Positions 7,074 through 10,238 of a stretch of DNA of 10,238 bases are shown here, in pieces (within the stretch, counting starts at the first letter, position 1; each line of letters opens with the position of its first letter). The DNA lies in the NCBI GenBank assembly GCA_030017475.1, contig JASEIO010000048.1:1-10238 (forward strand), in the 5' to 3' direction. Source of the stretch: a bacterium (GTDB taxonomy: Bacteria; UBA9089; JASEIO01). The notes under the pieces were generated by a model. It was not told where the DNA came from. It ran no database searches and saw only the letters and a program-made list of their open reading frames with translations. The translations under genes were made by a program, and so were the position numbers.

Positions 7074-8231
7074 ATGGAAAAGGTGTATGAAGAGGAAGTA
7101 AACCTTATGGACTATATTACGGTCATACTCAAACACCGAAAGATGATAATAATCATTTGTACACTCACAGTCCTTGCCACCACAATTATAAGTCTTCTTT
7201 TACCCGAAATCTATATGGCCACGGCCTCAATCCTGCCCCCTAAGACAGAGAGTACCCTTTCTGGTATGGTTTCAGGAATGGGGGGAATATCCAGTTTCGC
7301 CGGGGGTGCCCTTGGTATTAAGAGCGGGGCGGATCTATATGTGGGGATGTTGAAAAGTCGGACAATATCTGATGCCCTGATCGATAGGTTTAGCCTGATG
7401 GAAGTTTATAATGCAGAATATAGGGAAGAAGCAAGAAACCGCTTGGATGGAAATACAACCATAAAAAAGGCCAAAGAGGGGATCATCACGGTCTCAGTAG
7501 AAGATAAAGACCCAAGAAGGGCAGCAGAGATTGCCAATGCCTACCTTGATGAATTAGACCGACTAAATAAAAAACTAAACATAACCGAGGCAGGCAAAAA
7601 GAGGATATTTCTTGAAAAGAGATTGAAGGATACAGAGAGAGATCTGGCACGGGCCGAAGAGAACCTGAAGAGATTTCAAAAGGGACATAAGGTAGTAGCT
7701 ATGGATGCCCAGGCAATGGCTCTAATAGAGGCAGCAGGAAGGATCCAGGGGGAGATAGCGGCAGCCGAGACCGAATTGGGGATCTTAAAGGAGTTCTCAA
7801 CCGAGGAGAGCCTAAAGGTGATAAACCTTAAGTCAAGGATCAGGGAGTTAAAGAAACAATTGGCCGAGATTGAGAAGGGCAAGCTTCCAACAAGCGCCAA
7901 TCCATCTAAAAACCCAGATAGTCTTTATACCCCATTCACCAAGGTTCCAGATCTTGGATTACAGCTTGCAAGATTAACCCGGGAGGTGAAGATCCAAGAG
8001 ACCGTATATGAGCTATTGACCAAGGAATATGAACTGACCAAGATACAGGAGGCAAAGGATACACCAACAATCCAGATATTGGATAGGGCCAAACCTCCAG
8101 AGAAGAGATTCAAACCAAAAAGGAGGCAGATGGTGATGCTCTCTGGGTTTATTTCTCTATTCTTCTCTATCTTTTTGGCCTTTGCATCTGAATACTTCAA
8201 ACGAATGAGGGAGGAGGCAAATCATACCTAA
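7074..8231 (+). CDS. second Wzz-type chain-length determinant
   Basis: Inner-membrane polysaccharide co-polymerase of the Wzz family, 385 residues from ATG 7074. It has a short cytoplasmic start (EEEVNLMDYITVILKHRK) and a first membrane helix at about 23-43. The family motif LLPEIYMATASILPP and a glycine-rich SGMVSGMGG...GGALGIKSG stretch follow. A periplasmic region with predicted coiled coil spans about 160-310. The proline/basic motif KPPEKRFKPKRR leads into a second helix at about 352-372. The tail is short and charged, without a kinase domain. ATG 7074 is preferred because GGGG (7065-7068) lies 5 bases upstream. An in-frame GTG at 7068 would add two residues but has no well-placed ribosome site. 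The gene lies 36 bases after the SLBB gene, and the two are probably partners in export. It is GC-rich compared with the first Wzz gene and shares little sequence with it beyond the fold. Confidence 0.92.
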   Translation: MEKVYEEEVNLMDYITVILKHRKMIIIICTLTVLATTIISLLLPEIYMATASILPPKTESTLSGMVSGMGGISSFAGGALGIKSGADLYVGMLKSRTISDALIDRFSLMEVYNAEYREEARNRLDGNTTIKKAKEGIITVSVEDKDPRRAAEIANAYLDELDRLNKKLNITEAGKKRIFLEKRLKDTERDLARAEENLKRFQKGHKVVAMDAQAMALIEAAGRIQGEIAAAETELGILKEFSTEESLKVINLKSRIRELKKQLAEIEKGKLPTSANPSKNPDSLYTPFTKVPDLGLQLARLTREVKIQETVYELLTKEYELTKIQEAKDTPTIQILDRAKPPEKRFKPKRRQMVMLSGFISLFFSIFLAFASEYFKRMREEANHT

Positions 8232-8267
8232 GGGATAAAGCGGCTTAAGAGAATAGTTAGGAGCTTG

Positions 8268-8303
8268 ATGGAAAATCCCATGCCGTTTGGTAGAAACACA
8301 TGA
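8268..8303 (+). promoter_or_regulatory. 11-codon upstream mini-ORF overlapping the rfbB start
   Basis: A short frame (MENPMPFGRNT) begins at ATG 8268 with AGGAG at 8259-8263, four bases upstream. It ends with TGA at 8301-8303, which overlaps the rfbB ATG (8300-8302) in an ATGA arrangement. rfbB itself has no convincing ribosome site, so ribosomes ending the mini-ORF could restart on rfbB. This would be translational coupling by a leader peptide. The peptide shows no run of one amino acid that would suggest attenuation. The function is an inference from the layout. Confidence 0.4.
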
Positions 8304-9295
8304 AAAGGATATTAGTTACAGGTGGATGTGGTTTTATTGGCTCTAATTTTATAAGATACATACTTGGAAAATATAGTTATGAGATGGTAAACCTGGATGC
8401 CCTAACTTACGCAGGGAATCCTAATAACCTGAAGGATTTAACATCCAATAACCGCTATCATTTCATTCATGGAAGGATCGAAGATGTTGATACAGTAAAG
8501 CAAGCCATGAAAGGGGTGGATGCGGTTGTCCATTTTGCTGCTGAAAGTCACGTAGATAGATCTATTCTGAATGCACAGCCCTTTATTATTACAAATGTTT
8601 TGGGAACCCAAACCCTATTAGATGTAGCACGAGAGTCAAAGATCGAAAGATTTATCCATATAAGCACTGATGAGGTTTATGGGCAACTGGGTGTAGATGG
8701 CAAATTTAAGGAAGACACACCTCTAAGACCAAACTCTCCATATTCAGCCAGTAAAGCCTCTACTGACCTATTGGTTATGGCATATTATCATACTTATGGA
8801 ATGCCGGTTATCATAGCCAGACCCTCAAACAACTATGGACCGTATCAATATCCAGAAAAGTTTATACCTTTAATGATAACAAACCTTTTTGAGGATAGAC
8901 CTATACCTGTTTATGGCAGAGGTAAAAATATCAGGGACTGGCTATATGTAGAGGATTGTTGTCAAGCAATAAATCTGATTCTGCACAAAGGCCGCATAGG
9001 AGAGATATATAACATTGGAGGTCAAAGCGAATATAGAAATATAGATATAGCCAAAAAACTGATAAATGTACTGAATAAAGACGAGACATACATCAAATTT
9101 GTTTCTGACAGACCCGGCCACGACTTCCGCTACGCCTTAGATATCTCTAAGATAAAGGAAGAATTGAAATGGCAACCTTCTTTATCTTTCGAAGATGGAC
9201 TAAGGGAGACCATAACCTGGTTTAAAGAGAATAGATGGTGGTGGGAACCTCTTAAAAGAAAATTAGAAAAAGAAAGCAAGGGATTTTGGAGTTAA
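8300..9295 (+). CDS. rfbB: dTDP-glucose 4,6-dehydratase
   Basis: Cytoplasmic extended SDR enzyme that converts dTDP-glucose to dTDP-4-keto-6-deoxyglucose using bound NAD, the second step towards dTDP-L-rhamnose and dTDP-amino sugars. The 331 residues show the Rossmann motif TGGCGFIGSNF (7-17), VNLDALTYAGN (30-40), FAAESHVDRS (79-88), the catalytic Thr123-Asp124-Glu125 in STDEVYG, and Tyr148 with Lys152 in PYSASK. Further on are RPSNNYGPYQYPEKF, YGRGKNIRDWLYVED and DRPGHDFRYALD. All active-site residues are present. ATG 8300 is fixed by an in-frame TAG at 8291 and by the family N-terminus. No rfbA, rfbC or rfbD lies in the window. The next gene is a broken sugar aminotransferase, which suggests the product was meant for a dTDP-amino sugar, unless rhamnose genes lie elsewhere. 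Base composition is closer to the AT-rich left part than to the preceding two genes. Confidence 0.97.
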   Translation: MKRILVTGGCGFIGSNFIRYILGKYSYEMVNLDALTYAGNPNNLKDLTSNNRYHFIHGRIEDVDTVKQAMKGVDAVVHFAAESHVDRSILNAQPFIITNVLGTQTLLDVARESKIERFIHISTDEVYGQLGVDGKFKEDTPLRPNSPYSASKASTDLLVMAYYHTYGMPVIIARPSNNYGPYQYPEKFIPLMITNLFEDRPIPVYGRGKNIRDWLYVEDCCQAINLILHKGRIGEIYNIGGQSEYRNIDIAKKLINVLNKDETYIKFVSDRPGHDFRYALDISKIKEELKWQPSLSFEDGLRETITWFKENRWWWEPLKRKLEKESKGFWS

Positions 9296-9296
9296 A

Positions 9297-9479
9297 ATGA
9301 GAAAGGATCTTTTAGTCTTTGGCAGCCCAATGATCGAACAACCCGAAATAGATGAAGTTGTTGCCTCTAAGACAAAGACCATCCTCCTGGTTCATTTTGT
9401 GGTCCTAAGTAAAATTTTTTACAGTACCCTAAAAACATATGAAATTAGAAATGACTCAAGTAAAAGAAGAGATAGATAG
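9297..9479 (+). pseudogene. 5' remnant of a DegT/DnrJ/EryC1 sugar aminotransferase
   Basis: The first 22 or so residues (LVFGSPMIEQPEIDEVV at 6-22) match the N-terminus of PLP-dependent sugar aminotransferases, which normally run to about 370 residues. After codon 24 the frame continues with unrelated sequence (KTKTILLVHFVVLSKIF) and stops at 60 codons, running into the MNT gene. The PLP lysine and the rest of the fold are absent. The start is intact: GGAG at 9288-9291 lies 5 bases before ATG 9297, one base after the rfbB stop. In another frame GGT CCT AAG at 9401-9409 could be a relic of the family's TGPK motif, implying small indels instead of a clean break; this is weak. Whether the 3' part lies beyond the window cannot be seen. 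It would have aminated the keto-sugar made by RfbB. Confidence 0.7.
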
Positions 9480-9798
9480 ATTTGTTCAAGAAGTATTAAA
9501 TAGGTATAAAGAGGTAATCTCTACAATTATCCTTTTTGGTTCGGCTAGTCGTGGTGATCTAACAGAAGAATCAGATATTGACTTTCTAATAGTTACACAT
9601 AACGCTAAGAGATTGGATTTACTAAAAAAAATAACAAGGGTTGCTACACGAATGGTATTGGAATACGGACGACCAATTTCAACAAAGGTATATGACTTAG
9701 ACCAATATGAATATTTAAAGCGCTTAGAAACACCTTTTATGAAGAATATAGAGAGAGAAGGGGAGATCTTATGGAAGAGAAAACAAAGGAAAAGGTAA
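9439..9798 (+). CDS. MNT-type minimal nucleotidyltransferase (putative antitoxin)
   Basis: Small cytoplasmic protein of the pol-beta nucleotidyltransferase superfamily, 119 residues. It carries the exact GSx10DxD signature: Gly34-Ser35, then ten residues, then Asp46 and Asp48 within SDIDFLIV. These residues bind metal and NTP. In characterised MNT/HEPN pairs the MNT protein neutralises the HEPN RNase by attaching AMP to it. A third carboxylate, usual in full pol-beta enzymes, is not obvious in the strand near 80-86 (ISTKVYD). The C-terminal stretch PFMKNIEREGEILW is typical of the family. No clear ribosome site precedes ATG 9439; ATG 9451 (Met5) is an alternative with equally little support. 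A weak promoter-like pair, TTGTGG (9397-9402) and TACAGT (9420-9425), would give an almost leaderless message. It overlaps the HEPN gene by 28 bases, so the two are translated together. Confidence 0.87.
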   Translation: MKLEMTQVKEEIDRFVQEVLNRYKEVISTIILFGSASRGDLTEESDIDFLIVTHNAKRLDLLKKITRVATRMVLEYGRPISTKVYDLDQYEYLKRLETPFMKNIEREGEILWKRKQRKR

Positions 9799-10154
9799 CA
9801 AAACTTATTGAGAAAGCCGAGCGTAAACTCAAAGCAGCCCACAAGCTATACGAATCCGAAATGTATGAAGATGCTATCTCACGGGGCTATTATGCTATGT
9901 ATCATGCTGCTACCGCTCTATTATTAACAAAAGATTTAACTGCCAAAACACATTCTGGTCTGTTAACAATGCTTAGCTTACATTTTGTAAAGAGTGGCGC
10001 GATGGAAGAAGAATATTACTCCATGATTGCTCGTGATAAGGACTTACGAGAAAATGGTGATTATGAACCATTTTATATAGGTTCATCAGATGAAGCAGAA
10101 TGTGTCATAGAAGACGCTCAAAAATTTATCAAAAAGGTTAAAGGGATGATTTGA
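9771..10154 (+). CDS. HEPN domain protein, UPF0332/COG1895 type (putative RNase toxin)
   Basis: Small all-helical protein of 127 residues with the family signature EDAISRGYYAMYHAATALLL at 33-52. HEPN toxins use an Rx4-6H motif as RNase active site; here Arg38 and His45 are separated by six residues, which fits. Other family marks are a lysine-rich first helix (about 6-27), KTHSGLLTML near 59-68, and RENGDYEP near 93-100. Tyr40, Tyr41 and Tyr44 lie beside the motif and are candidate sites for AMP attachment by the partner. The ribosome site GGGGAG (9760-9765) is strong and lies 5 bases before ATG 9771, inside the end of the MNT gene. The pair is the usual MNT-HEPN order, antitoxin first. Some members of this subfamily are not proven toxins, so activity is inferred. 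Confidence 0.87.
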   Translation: MEEKTKEKVTKLIEKAERKLKAAHKLYESEMYEDAISRGYYAMYHAATALLLTKDLTAKTHSGLLTMLSLHFVKSGAMEEEYYSMIARDKDLRENGDYEPFYIGSSDEAECVIEDAQKFIKKVKGMI

Positions 10155-10238
10155 AGATGCTTTGTAATTTCTTTGATACTATTATTTCGGGAGTTAGGTA
10201 AAGGCGCTCCATTTGGCTTTAATGAAGTTTTATTTTCT

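Noticed and set aside
7074-8231. Reading either Wzz protein as a fused BY-kinase (Wzc type).
   Set aside because: Both end just after the second membrane helix; no Walker motifs or tyrosine-rich tail.
9376-9404. Inverted repeat GACCA / TGGTC near the aminotransferase break as a mobile element end or attenuator.
   Set aside because: Five-base stem with an 18-base loop, expected by chance; no matching copy elsewhere in the window.
9369-9412. Short frame reading DKDHPPGSFCGPK as the C-terminal tail of a transposase.
   Set aside because: Only 13 codons between stops and no inverted repeats or target duplication seen; a relic of the aminotransferase TGPK motif is an equally simple reading.
10190-10226. 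Possible terminator hairpin after the HEPN gene (AAAGGC against GGCTTT, and GGAG against CTCC).
   Set aside because: Stems are only four to six pairs with a mismatch, and there is no T-run directly after them.
10155-10238. Open frames at the right edge: a plus frame open to the window end, a 14-codon ATG frame at 10157, and a minus frame open into the HEPN end.
   Set aside because: The plus frame has no good start, the ATG frame is too short, and the minus frame would overlap the HEPN gene. None has a recognisable motif, and 84 bases is too little to judge.

Overview
This window carries one compact set of plus-strand genes, almost certainly from a diderm (Gram-negative-type) bacterium. The evidence is two Wzz-type inner-membrane chain-length proteins, a Wza-like SLBB polysaccharide export protein, an EnvC-type activator of septal amidases and a C-terminal processing protease. 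The DNA is AT-rich. The phylum cannot be fixed from the sequence alone.

Layout: bases 1-160 may be the 3' end of an upstream gene. They also hold promoter-like sequence. A first Wzz-like gene (188-1417) is followed at 18 bases by an envC-like gene (1436-2572), then at 17 bases by ctpA (2590-3975), then at 14 bases by a very large SLBB export gene (3990-7037). A second, unrelated-looking Wzz protein (7074-8231) follows. After a 68-base gap comes rfbB, dTDP-glucose 4,6-dehydratase (8300-9295). The spacing fits one operon or two closely linked ones. The SLBB and second wzz genes look clearly more GC-rich than the genes before them.

Right-hand end: an aminotransferase gene of the DegT/DnrJ/EryC1 type starts one base after rfbB, with a good ribosome binding site. 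It loses family similarity after about 23 codons. Immediately behind the break sits an overlapping MNT nucleotidyltransferase / HEPN pair (9439-10154), a toxin-antitoxin type module. The last 84 bases hold nothing I can support.

How the genes fit together: rfbB makes dTDP-4-keto-6-deoxyglucose, and the adjacent aminotransferase (now broken) would have made an amino sugar from it. The Wzz proteins and the SLBB protein would set chain length and carry the polymer across periplasm and outer membrane. EnvC and CtpA are cell-wall and envelope remodelling functions embedded in this cluster. The most unusual features are the regular array of about 92-residue SLBB units with a perfect 59-base internal duplication, the aminotransferase broken at the edge of the MNT/HEPN module, and an 11-codon mini-ORF overlapping the rfbB start. 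I did not find a clearly unprecedented system.
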